The position numbers and the translations under genes are program-made. A DNA stretch of 64,000 bases from assembly GCA_020002185.1 (NCBI GenBank), contig CM034539.1, forward strand, positions 3,586,108-3,650,107, read 5' to 3'. This document shows, in pieces, positions 51,328 through 60,726 of this stretch (position 1 is its first letter; each line of letters starts with the position of its first letter). The stretch is from Paraescarpia echinospica (taxonomy: Eukaryota > Annelida > Polychaeta > Sabellida > Siboglinidae). A model generated the notes under the pieces. The model was not told where the DNA came from. It searched no databases and worked only from the letters and a program-made list of their open reading frames with translations.

Positions 51328-51771
51328 ATGTTGAAGACACCTTATTACCGACCTTGCGATGCGGGAGACTCGAGCGATGAGGACGAGCTAACGAACCGAT
51401 CCATCATGCCGGTGACCAACCGTCCTTCCGTGCCGACGGAACCAGAGGGCGAGAACATCTGGTACACTAGACACTGCGATGTACCAACTTTCGCTCCTGA
51501 CGATGTCACAATTTCTACCCAGCCTGCCAACGTCGCAACTTCCGCCGACACGGCCGATGTGACAACTTCCGCCGACACGATTGATGTGACAACTTCCGCT
51601 CCCGACGATGTCACAACTGAAGACGTCACAACTTCCACTCAAGTGATCAATGTCACAATTGTTGGGTGGTTAGCATTAGGATTAGGGTTGGGGTTAGGGT
51701 TAAGGTTAGGATTTCGGGCAGCGTTAGGGTTAGGGTTAGGATTAGGCTTAGCGTCAAAATTAGCTCCATAA
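51328..51771 (+). CDS. acidic Thr-rich protein with Leu-Gly tail encoded by telomere-like DNA, left copy
   Basis: It has 147 residues and starts MLKTPYYRPCDAGDSSDEDE. A region of degenerate DVTTSAxTx repeats covers about residues 55-105. The tail is hydrophobic (LALGLGLGLGLRLG) and is encoded by degenerate TTAGGG repeats read in frame. The tail could be a membrane segment, but it may simply be telomere-like DNA that the frame runs into. No family is recognised. A polyadenylation signal AATAAA at 52,015-52,020 lies downstream. It is in tandem behind the zinc-finger gene and shares its promoter module, so joint expression is likely. Confidence 0.55.
   Translation: MLKTPYYRPCDAGDSSDEDELTNRSIMPVTNRPSVPTEPEGENIWYTRHCDVPTFAPDDVTISTQPANVATSADTADVTTSADTIDVTTSAPDDVTTEDVTTSTQVINVTIVGWLALGLGLGLGLRLGFRAALGLGLGLGLASKLAP
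51673..51757. repeat. degenerate telomere-type (TTAGGG)n, left arm
   Basis: About 80 bp of TTAGGG and variants (TTAGGA, TTGGGG, TTAAGG) lie inside the acidic gene. TTAGGG is the common metazoan telomere repeat. Confidence 0.85.
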
Positions 51772-52084
51772 CCAAGGTGTGCAAAGCTGAACACTCAAGA
51801 AGACACTATCTATGTGTAGTATCAAGTGTTGGCTCCAAGACTCAAAACAGTGGCGAAACACTATGAAACATATGGTTCTGGCAGTAATGGAGGGTGTCCT
51901 GTAAAGAACTTTATTTTGTCTTGTACACGATTAAACTTTGCAAGACTTTGTATCAATGTCTAGTCTCTGGTTCTTTTAGTTATGGAGCGTGACATGTAAA
52001 TACGTTTGTGTCGTAATAAACTGTGCAAACCTCATCTTGTGTCTTTTTCATAGTGTAATGCAAAGCGTATGTTGAGAACCATAC

Positions 52085-52290
52085 TAATAGTCTTACACAA
52101 GTATGTCTGTGTAGTTCAGTACAGATATGTTAACCACTTATGTATCTGTGTAGTTCAGTAGAGATGATAGCCACTTATGTCTGTGTAGTTCAGTAGAGAT
52201 GATAGCCACATATGTATGTGTAGTGCAGTACAGTTATGTTAACCACTTATGTCTGTGTAGTTCAGTACAGAGATGTTAATGTACTCAGAC
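52085..52290. repeat. ~40-bp array, left arm
   Basis: About five copies of CACTTATGTCTGTGTAGTTCAGTACAGATATGTTAAC with small variants. The mirror copy lies at about 55,313-55,518. Confidence 0.85.
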
Positions 52291-52294
52291 CAAC

Positions 52295-52420
52295 TAGTGG
52301 TGCAAACGAAACACTATGCTTTGACCAACACACGGCACGAATCGAACTCAGACCAACTAGTTGCGTAAACGAAACAGAAACTTAACCGATTACGCTGCAC
52401 GAATTGAACTCAGACCATAT
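52295..52420 (-). other. tRNA-like internal promoter boxes, left arm
   Basis: Read on the minus strand, GTAATCGGTTAAG resembles a box A and GAGTTCGATTCG a box B, about 35 bp apart as in tRNA genes. Flanking bases do not form convincing acceptor or T-arm stems, so this is a tRNA-derived or tRNA-mimicking sequence and not a tRNA gene. The same array occurs mirrored at about 55,180-55,320 and partly at 53,285-53,365. Confidence 0.3.
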
Positions 52421-52424
52421 CACA

Positions 52425-53290
52425 TGAGACTACGGATGACACATCACACGAGAGTACCGACGAACCAAGAGACGAGACTATGACCGAGATACGTCACGAG
52501 ATTACAGATGATACATCACACGAGACTACGGATGACACATCACACGAGACTACGGATGACACATCACACGAGAATACGGACGAGACAAGAGATATGCCAC
52601 GAGACTACGGATGACACATCACACGAGACTACGGATGATACATCACACGAGAATACGGATGATACATCACACGAGAGTACGGACGAGACAAGAGACGAGA
52701 CTATGACCGAGATATGTCACGAGACTACGGATGGCACATCAGAATAGACGTGTTATCGCGTGAGATTTGCTTCAGAAGCAAAGCAAAGCAAAGCAAATAG
52801 ACGTGTTTTCGCGTGAGATTTGCTTCAGAAGCAAAGCAAAGCAAATATCCGTGTTATCGCGTGAGATTTGCTTCAGAAGCAAAGCAAAGCAAATAGCCGT
52901 GTTATCGCGTTAGATTTGCTTCAGAAGCAAAGCAAAGCAAATAGACGTGTTATCGCGTGAGATTTGCTTCAGAAGCAAAGCAAAGCAAAGCAAATAGACG
53001 TGTTATCGCGTGAGATTTGCTTCAGAAGCAAAGCAAAGCAAATAGCCGTGTTATCGCGTGAGATTGGCTTCAAAAGGAAGCAAAGCAAAGCAAATAGCCG
53101 TGTTATCGCGTGAGATTTGCTTCAAAAGGAAGCAAAGCAAAGCAAATAGCCGTGTTATCTACGGATGACACATCACACGAGAGTACCGACGAGACAAGAG
53201 ACGAGACTGTGACCGAGATATACCACGAGACTACGGATGACACATCACACGAGACTACGGATGTCACATCACACGAGACTACGGCGAATT
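52425..53290. repeat. CACGAGACTACGGATGACAcat satellite, left arm (two blocks)
   Basis: A roughly 24-bp unit, GAGACTACGGATGACACATC plus ACAC, fills 52,425-52,745 and resumes at 53,155-53,285 after the GCAAAG minisatellite. It also includes GACGAGACAAGAGACGAGAC variants. It reads as Thr/His/Glu/Asp repeats in one frame but shows no gene-like start. Confidence 0.9.
52748..53155. repeat. ~50-bp minisatellite with a hairpin in each unit
   Basis: About eight copies of TAGACGTGTTATCGCGTGAG followed by TTTGCTTCAGAAGCAAAGC and extra GCAAA words. TTTGCTT-CAG-AAGCAAA is a perfect 7-bp hairpin repeated in most units. It is present only in the left arm. Confidence 0.9.
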
Positions 53291-53499
53291 GAACACAGAC
53301 CAACTAGTAGGACAAACGAAACACTACAGTTTGACCAACACGCCAAACGAATCGAACTATAGACACGACATCACATACCTTCATGTCAAGAGACGACCAT
53401 CTGTTCGGATTCACGGTCAATGAGGCTATCACAGGACTCGTATGAGATATCGCTTCTTTTAATGGAAAACATATGTATATGAATTAGTCAGAGTATAGC

Positions 53500-54165
53500 C
53501 ATCTACCGATCATGATAGTTCTCTATTCGTTGACACACATAGTCGTTGGGAATAGCGGAAGCGTAGAGGCCGCCATGTCAGGTCGCCATGACATTCAAAT
53601 AACTTCCGGTACCACGTCACTTCCGGCGTAGTGTCCCTAGTAGAGGCCGCCATGACAGTCAAGTGACTTCCGGTACCACGTCACTTCCGGCGTAGAGACC
53701 CCTAGTGAATAATCGGAGTACTACGTCACATACTGTCATAGCAAGCGAATTTGAAAACTGCTACGATTGAAAACGACTTTGTCAATAACATGTAAGGACA
53801 ACCACCTGACAGGACTACATTCAAAAAGGTGACCATCACGGTTTCCGACGACACTCAACGGACACCAATGTAATTAGTCAGAGCATTGCCATCTACCGGC
53901 CATGATAGGTCTCTATTCGTTGACACACTTCCGGAAATATCGGAAGCGTAGAGTCCGCCATGACAGTCAAGTAACTTCCGGTGCGACGTCACACCGGAAG
54001 CGTAGAGGCCGCCATGACAGTCAAGTAACTTCCGGTGCGACGTCACTTCCGACGAGTCGTCCCTAGTAGAGTCTGCCATGACAGTCAAGTAACTTCCGGT
54101 ACTACGTCACTTCCGGTGTAGCGTCCCCTAGCGGATAATCGGAGTACTACGTCACCTGGTGGCGC
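53500..54165. repeat. core repeats carrying ACTTCCGG and ACGTCAC words
   Basis: Repeated modules contain GCCATGACAGTCAAGTAACT, TCCGGTACCACGTCACTTCC and CCCTAGTAGAGGCCGCCATG. Two larger blocks (about 53,505-53,730 and 53,875-54,155) are direct duplicates. ETS-like (ACTTCCGG) and CRE-like (ACGTCAC) words occur many times, so the core may act as an enhancer (inference). Confidence 0.75.
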
Positions 54166-54182
54166 CATCTAGCTGTTAAAAA

Positions 54183-54370
54183 ATATATAATTAGGTTAGC
54201 TAGAGAAAAAAAGTTGGGGTTAACCTCGCGAAAATTTAAACAACAACCACTAAGGTGGTTGTTGTATACATTTTCTGAAAATTTTATGTTTTTGTCCCAG
54301 AGGGACAAAAACATTAAATTTTCGCGAGGTTAACCCCAACTTTTTTTCTCTAGCTAACCTAATTAGATAT
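54183..54370. other. branched (T- or cloverleaf-shaped) hairpin
   Basis: Outer stem: 54,183-54,239 pairs with 54,314-54,370 (57 bp, one mismatch seen; it includes GTTGGGGTTAACCTCGCG). Inner hairpin 1: 54,240-54,250 with 54,255-54,265, loop TAAG. Inner hairpin 2: 54,287-54,298 with 54,302-54,313, loop AGA. Between them ATTTTC-T-GAAAAT at about 54,269-54,281 can form a small third. The plan of a long stem enclosing two small palindromes is that of parvovirus-type terminal repeats, though the sequence itself is unrelated to any I recognise. Confidence 0.9.
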
Positions 54371-54371
54371 T

Positions 54372-55185
54372 TTGTAACCGCCGTACTCTCGTGTGAAGTG
54401 TCATCCGTAGTCTCGTGTGATGTGTCATCCGTAGTCTCGTGACATATCTCGGTCATAGTCTCGTCTCTTGTCTCGTCGGTTCTCTCGTGTGACGTGTCAT
54501 TCGTAGTCTCGTGTGATGTGTCATCCGTAATCTCGTGACGTATCTCGGTCATAGTCTCGTCTCTTGTCTCGACGGTACTCTCGTGTGATGTGGCATCCGT
54601 AGTCTCTTGTGATGTGTCATCCGCAGTCTCGTGTGATGTATAATCCGTAGTCTCGTGTGATGTGTCATCCGTAGTCTCGTGGCATATCTCTTGTCTCGTC
54701 CGTACTCTCGTGGGACGTGTCATCCGTAGTCTTGTGACATATCTCGGTCATAGTCTCGTCTCTTGTCTCGTCGGTACTCTCGTGTGATGTGTCATCCGAA
54801 ATTTCGTGTGATGTGGCATCCATAGTCTCGTCTCTTGTATCGTCCGTACTCTAGTGTGATGTATCATCCGTAGTCTCGTGACATATCTCGGTCATAGTCT
54901 CGTCTCTTGTCTCGACAGTACTCTCGTGTGATGTGTCATCCGTAGTCTCGTGTGATGTATCATCCGTAGTCTCGTGTGATGTGTCATCCGTAGTCTCGTG
55001 GCATATCTCTTGTCTCGTCCGTATTCTCGTGTGATGTGTCATCCGTAGTCTCGTGTGATGTGTCATCCGTAGTCTCGTGTGATGTATCATCTGTAATCTC
55101 GTGACGTATCTCGGTCATAGTCTCGTCTCTTGGTTCGTCGGTACTCTCGTGTGATGTATCATCCGTAGTCTCATGTGATATGGTC
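54372..55185. repeat. CACGAGACTACGGATGACAcat satellite, right arm
   Basis: The inverted counterpart of the left-arm satellite is longer and uninterrupted. It starts directly at the foot of the branched hairpin. Confidence 0.9.
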
Positions 55186-55831
55186 TGAGTTCAATTCGTG
55201 CAGCGTAATCGGTTAAGTTTCTGTTTCGTTTACGCAACTAGTTGGTCTGAGTTCGATTCGTGCCGTGTGTTGGTCAAAGCATAGTGTTTCGTTTGCACCA
55301 CTAGTTGGTCTGAGTACATTAACATCTCTGTACTGAACTACACAGACATAAGTGGTTAACATAACTGTACTGCACTACACATACATATGTGGCTATCATC
55401 TCTACTGAACTACACAGACATAAGTGGCTATCATCTCTACTGAACTACACAGATACATAAGTGGTTAACATATCTGTACTGAACTACACAGACATACTTG
55501 TGATGTGTAAGACTATTAGTATGGTTCTCAACATACGCTTTGCATTACACTATGAAAAAGACACAAGATGAGGTTTGCACAGTTTATTACGACACAAACG
55601 TATTTACATGTCACGCTCCATAACTAAAAGAACCAGAGACTAGACATTGATACAAAGTCTTGCAAAGTTTAATCGTGTACAAGACAAAAGAAAGTTCTTT
55701 ACAGGACACCCTCCATTACTGCCAGAACCATATGTTTCATAGTGTTTCGCCACTGTTTTGAGTCTTGGAACCAACACTTGATACTACACATGGATAGTGT
55801 CTTCTTGAGTGTTCAGCTTTGCACACCTTGG

Positions 55832-56275
55832 TTATGGAGCTAATTTTGACGCTAAGCCTAATCCTAACCCTAACCCTAACGCTGCCCGAAATCCTAACCT
55901 TAACCCTAACCCCAACCCTAATCCTAATGCTAACCACCCAACAATTGTGACATTGATCACTTGAGTAGAAGTTGTGACGTCTTCAGTTGTGACATCGTCG
56001 GGAGCGGAAGTTGTCACATCAATCGTGTAGGCGGAAGTTGTCACATCGGCCGTGTCGGCGGAAGTTGCGACGTTGGCAGGCTGGGTAGAAATTGTGACAT
56101 CGTCAGGAGCGAAAGTTGGTACATCGCAGTGTCTAGTGTACCAGATGTTCTCGCCCTCTGGTTCCGTCGGCACGGAAGGACGGTTGGTCACCGGCATGAT
56201 GGATCGGTTCGTTAGCTCGTCCTCATCGCTCGAGTCTCCCGCATCGCAAGGTCGGTAATAAGGTGTCTTCAACAT
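55832..56275 (-). CDS. acidic Thr-rich protein with Leu-Gly tail, right copy
   Basis: The mirror image of 51,328-51,771, with 147 residues and one visible substitution (SADTIDV in the left copy, SAYTIDV here). It has the same TATA box and CACGTG module upstream (about 56,338-56,398). That both copies stay open suggests recent origin, ongoing gene conversion between the arms, or selection. Confidence 0.55.
   Translation of the reverse strand: MLKTPYYRPCDAGDSSDEDELTNRSIMPVTNRPSVPTEPEGENIWYTRHCDVPTFAPDDVTISTQPANVATSADTADVTTSAYTIDVTTSAPDDVTTEDVTTSTQVINVTIVGWLALGLGLGLGLRLGFRAALGLGLGLGLASKLAP
55846..55930. repeat. degenerate telomere-type (CCCTAA)n, right arm
   Basis: The inverted counterpart of 51,673-51,757. 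Confidence 0.85.
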
Positions 56276-56437
56276 GATGATGATGTTAGCCGTGATGGCA
56301 TCGTAATACGAATGATGAGCCAACTGACAAAACACAGCGCTTATATAGTTAGTGAATGTGCCGAAAGGTCACGTGGTCGTGCCGAACGAGAACGGACTGT
56401 AGAGTAGAAAGTATACATTCACGGGCTGTAGAGTAGA

Positions 56438-57219
56438 TCAGACTTGCACAGCGAATACCAGTTCAAACCAGTTTGCAAACAGGTAACCATTTGAAGTAAG
56501 TTCAACTCTACTATGTAAAGACTGTCGTCGTTTCTCCTTGCACTGTTGGGTGTGTTCAGCAGTAGAGACAGTTGCTTGGAGGGCCGATATTTGCCGCACC
56601 AGGGGGGAAGAGGGAGAAGTAGCGACGTTTGCAGCAATACGCTCCTTTTCTTGACGCTGAAACAGTGAAGGAATGAACTTAATAATGAATGGTCAACTGG
56701 TATGTATAAGAAAAAAAAAAATATTATGTCATTTTGAAAATTTTCTAACAAAATAGCATGAATACCATTTGAACACTATGAAAAATTGAAGCTTACTGTT
56801 ATCTCTTCAAGTTGTTCTTCAAGCTGTTCTTCAAGTTGTTCTTTACGTCGCCGCTGTTTATCTTGCTTCCTTTGACAGCAGCCCTGCTTCACATGAGCGG
56901 GCCAATTCCCTTTATACTTGAAGGTACTGCCACACATACAACAAGTATAACGAGACAACAGCTTCTGACGCTTCGTCGGAGGTGACGATGTCAGGTTGAT
57001 GGTTGGGTTGATTGCCGGAGCTGGTGACAGAGACGAAATTGGTTTGATCGTCGAACTGATCGTCAAACTGGTCGTCGGACTGGTCGTTGAACTGGTCGCT
57101 GGTTGTTGGTCCGGGTTGATTGTTGGGGTCAAGAGGTCGAGTGGTCCCGTAGCCGGAGAAGGCTGCGCCTTCGGTAGCAAACTCTCTTGTCGGACGTTAT
57201 CACTAGTCATGTTGTTCAT
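56438..57219 (-). CDS. C2HC zinc-finger and coiled-coil protein, two exons, right copy
   Basis: Exon 1 is 57,219-56,797 and exon 2 is 56,656-56,438, with the same splice sites as the left copy (intron 140 bp). The protein has about 213 residues. Exon 1 differs by one residue (TINPDQQ, against TINPNQQ). In exon 2 a 1-bp length difference at about 56,547 shifts the frame relative to the left arm, giving a different and longer C-terminus (KEKRRQSLHSRVELTS, then FANWFELVFAVQV). Which version is ancestral cannot be told from two copies. Confidence 0.65.
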
Positions 57220-57262
57220 CTTCCAAAATGTAAGATATAATGACCACAAAAGCAGACGCAGG

Positions 57263-57358
57263 CCTTTTATAACCAGTCCACAGACCGTAAAGATCACGTG
57301 GGCGTGCCGAAAGATTATGGAACAGAACATAAAGGTCACGTGGGCGTGCCGAAAGATC
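57263..57358 (-). promoter_or_regulatory. promoter of right zinc-finger gene
   Basis: The mirror of 50,245-50,340, with two CACGTG modules and a TATAAAA box (as TTTTATA at about 57,265). Confidence 0.7.
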
Positions 57359-57689
57359 ACGGATTGTAGAAAATTCAAAAGCACGTACTGCTGAGTAGAA
57401 TGTACACAAGCGCGGACTGCAGAGTAGTTATTTAGTTCAAAACTTATCTAACAGGGGTGCTTTCAGTTGATGATGATATATCCACCAGGAGTTTATGGAC
57501 GAGAAAAAACAACAGACACGAATATTTGCAGTACTCATATGTGGTTCGCCCACTTGGCCACTAGGGGATGATGTTTGTGGTTCGTGATGTATCCGTCAGG
57601 AGGCTCTATTGCACGCAAGCGTGCAAGAGACACGAATATTTGCAGTACTCGAACATTTAGTTAACAATTTGTCCGTCAGATGGCACCAC

Positions 57690-58470
57690 TTGCATAATTA
57701 GCCCCGAAAATTTCCGGTAGGTGACGCTATCTAGCTTTGGCGGGAAATATTTTAGTTAACCAACTATCCGCCAGGGGCGCTGTTGTAGTTTTGGGGGGAA
57801 TATTTTAGTTCCGAAAAAATTCCGCTAGGTGGCGCTATCTAGTTTTGGCGGGAAATATTTTAGTTCACCAACTATCCGCCAGGGGTGCTGTTCTAGTTTC
57901 GACGGGGAATTAATTTTTGGCGGGAAATATTTAAGTTCCGACAAAATCCGCTAGGTGGCGCTTTTGTTTTGTTTTGGCGGGAAATATTTTAGTCCCGAGA
58001 AATTCCGCTAGGTGGCGATATTTAGTTTGGGCGGGAAGTATTTGTTTACCAACTATACGCCAGGGGCGCTTTTTCAGTTATGGTGGGAACTATTTTAGTA
58101 TCGAAAAATTCCGCTAGGTGGCGCTATTTAGTTGTGGCGGGAATATTTTAGTTCCGGTAAATTCCGCTAGATGGCGCTTTTTTAGTTTTGGAGGGAAATA
58201 TTTAGTTTACCAACTATCCACCAGGGGGCGCTATTTTAGTTTTGGCGGGAAAATATTTTTTTTAGAAAAATATTTTAGTTCCGGAAAAAAAAAACTCTAT
58301 GTGGAACTTTTTTAGTTCCGAAAAATCCGCTAGGTGGCGCCACTTGACATTGATCTACATCCAGGTACTTGATCTTTTGACCTTTACCTACATCCTGGTA
58401 ATTGACCTTTACCTACATCCGGGTCGCGTGACCTTGACCTACATCCGGGTACTTTTGCTTTTGCTGCGCG
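57690..58470. repeat. terminal and subterminal arrays, right arm
   Basis: The inverted counterpart of 49,330-49,910 but longer: about ten GCGCTATCTAG/TCCGCTAGGTGGCG units and four GACCTTTACCTACATCC units, against three on the left. The ends have therefore changed by unequal exchange while the gene-bearing middle stayed nearly identical. Confidence 0.85.
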
Positions 58471-58509
58471 CCGCGCCAGCATACGCGGTACTTAACCTCC
58501 TTTACTACT

Positions 58510-59300
58510 TTCGTTCAATGAGAATTTTGCGACAGAGAGATCTGGTAAGGTAAGTGCAGTCACTTTGCCATTATTAGTGTTCAAGTTAATATCATTGTTA
58601 ACCTTTAAGAGGGCAGTCTCAGTTGAATGAAACTGTCCATGTGTTGACTGTTACACATTAGTTATGACATTTGTGCTGATGACATACCATAGACGACTTA
58701 CTACAACCTTTTCTAGTATTTTGGAAATAAAGCTGAGGTTAGAAATATATATATAATTGTTTAGGTCTTGTTTCGGCAGAGATGACTTCTTGAGAAGCCA
58801 GTGACATGGGTGAATTTGAAATCATCACGAAAACAGCCAGAGGAAAGTGATGCAATTATCATATGTATTGCATGTCCAATTAACATATCGAGACATGCTT
58901 TCAGCAGTATTGTTGGAAATTTATCAAGTTCACAAGATTTATTTGGGAGGACATAATTATGTTTCTAACTTGATCAACTGTTGCAGGTTCAAATGAAACA
59001 AGTAGAACATTTCCTTGTGGAAAGTCCACATTGACATTACTTTTAGTATGACCTAGGAAAGCAGAACGAATACTACTGATTTTATTACTAAAGTGACTAC
59101 AGAACGAGTCACGTAGAGACTTAATTGATACATGATCAGGTAACGATTCTGATAGGCAGTTGGATTTTATATGTGCATGTTTGTTAAATAATGCATTGAT
59201 TACTTGACAGTACTGTTGATATAAGTCAAATAAATGTTTTTTGTATCTGTGTAGATGTGTGTTTGCAAAAATTGCCAATGTGACTACTTTTACATTCATT
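58510..59300 (-). mobile_element. L2-like LINE, 5' half of the interrupted copy
   Basis: The minus strand reads SIKSLRDSFCSHFSNKISSI, FEPATVDQVRNII, ...PKQDLNNYI, SNLSFISKILEKVVVSRL, HSTETALLKVNNDINLNTNN and GKVTALTLPDLSVA, the start of the reverse transcriptase up to the first catalytic block. It then meets the foldback element. It continues in order with 49,290-48,106. Confidence 0.82.
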
Positions 59301-59679
59301 ATGATAAGTTATTCTATGTTAATTAACCAATATAACAATATATGTAAGATGTATGGAAGTATTACACCTTTCAATTGTTTCTTGAAACGTTCCAGTGAAT
59401 AACGGAAAGTGATTAACTTCCGTAGCGAATATGTGTTTTCAGCTAATACAAACAATGTTAAAGGCATCAAACCCGGTAATTGTTATAATAAAATCATGTT
59501 ATACAATATAGGCGATATATATTATAACACAATGACCGTCTATATGTGTTCTAATTAACTACTTTTTGTTGTTGAATTGAATGTGTCGGGTAGGAAACGA
59601 TTTGTTTACATAACAGGCAGCCGCTTTCGAAGGCGAGCGAAGTCATGATGACAGCGTTTTGATAGTAGTATAGAGGGGT
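59301..59679. other. non-coding, nothing recognised
   Basis: It lies between the LINE and the GC-rich island. No gene was seen. Confidence 0.45.
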
Positions 59680-60726
59680 TTATTGGGCCCGTGCACGACA
59701 CCTTTGGTGATCTTTGGGCAAAACTTTACTAATAAAAAAACGTTTTAATTACCCCTAATCGTTTTCGGCAACCTACTTATAAAAAAAGATCAAAGGCTTT
59801 TTTGACACTAATCGTTTTCGGCAACCTACTTATAAAAAACGTGATGGATTACCCCCTCTAAGTACATTTGAGGTGCCACCTAGCGGTGAGCACAATGATT
59901 ATATTAGTTTTTTCCCTAGCGATCAACGCCGTACCTAGCGCGTGCTGACATAAGCAATAATGCGTTTATCGCGCGACTATATAACCGCGATAAAACCACT
60001 GTGTGCAGACTTCCCCCGTCAGCCCTAAGAGGATGCCCCGCTGTACCCTATGTTAGTAGCAGCGTTGCTGCGATAAGCGCTGCAGCTGGAGTGGACTAGG
60101 ACCCCGGCACGGCAGCATAGCTGGCTAGCGGTGAGACTGTGCGTTTTAAATCTAGTGGTACGATCAAAACGAAACCAATGCGTTGTGCGTTTAAATAAAT
60201 AAATTTAGCGGTGCGATCAAAACGAAACCAATGCATAAATACGCTAACGTTCAGCGTATAGGTTGGTGGCACTGTACGTAGGGTGTTTATGCAGTGGATA
60301 CAGACGAGCGGAAGCGTGAGTAGTAGAACGAGTATTTATTATAGACTGCTAGAATGTCCATGGTTGCTTAAGAATCATCACGGTGGCGCTGTTCCGTGAT
60401 ATGTCCAACGCCCGCCCTATAGTGGTGGGATCGGCGCGTGAAAGCCGTGTCGCGGAAATAGTTTGGTCGTTGGGATGTAAAATCCTCGTCGCGGATATAG
60501 TTCGGTCGGTGGGATAGGCGTGTACTACGATCCATCGCTTCCTGTTCTTAAGAACGAAGACACGAGGCTGGTGTCGTCATCGAAGTCATCGGGGTCGTGG
60601 CTGATAGGTGGTGGTGGAGTGATCGGGCGAGGGGTCCGTGATATGGGAGCGATCGAGCATACCGGCTTTGCTGCTGCTGACAGGGCCGCTCTTGTAGGCA
60701 GTTGGACCTTTCTATGAAATAAACCA
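59680..60726. other. left part of the virus-like island: short repeats, promoter-like motif, no clear gene
   Basis: CTAATCGTTTTCGGCAACCT plus ACTTATAAAAAA occurs twice (about 59,755 and 59,809). GCGATCAAAACGAAACCAATGC-type words occur twice (about 60,160 and 60,212). A CTATATAACCGCG TATA-like motif lies at about 59,977. A 65-codon frame at 60,520-60,717 without an ATG (Gly-rich, unrecognised) is the only coding candidate and is weak. Confidence 0.35.

Larger units (their letters stand above)
49291..58509. mobile_element. 9.2-kb foldback element with two genes in each inverted arm
   Basis: The outer ends AGTAGTAAAGGAGGTTAAGT and its reverse complement define the limits. Left-arm and right-arm genes are mirror images: paired coordinates sum to 107,603, placing the axis near 53,801. 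The arms are nearly identical through the genes (one amino-acid difference in each compared frame) but differ by indels in the terminal arrays. Arm order from the outside is a GGATGTAGGTCAAGGTC array, a GCGCCACCTAGCGGA array, the zinc-finger gene, the acidic gene, a 40-bp array, tRNA-like boxes and a CACGAGACTACGG satellite. The core of about 1.1 kb is unique and contains a branched hairpin. No transposase, polymerase or integrase was recognised, so it is probably mobilised in trans, or belongs to an undescribed family. Confidence 0.85.

Noticed and set aside
51673..51757. Chromosome end (true telomere)
   Set aside because: Only about 80 bp of degenerate TTAGGG flanked on both sides by ordinary sequence, and present in mirror image in the other arm.
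52425..55185. Regularly spaced repeats resembling a CRISPR array or a repetitive Thr/His protein
   Set aside because: Units are contiguous variants of a satellite without unique spacers, the genome is eukaryotic, and the frames have no credible start or promoter.
55180..55320. tRNA gene
   Set aside because: Box A and box B words are present, but the acceptor and T-arm stems do not pair.
49280..58520. Target-site duplication of the foldback element
   Set aside because: The bases directly outside the ends (ACTTAGTT on the left, TTCGTTCA on the right) do not match; an intact empty site is needed to define it.
60520..60717. 65-codon Gly/Ser-rich frame
   Set aside because: It has no ATG start, no recognised motif and no promoter directly upstream; kept only as a weak candidate in the description of the island.
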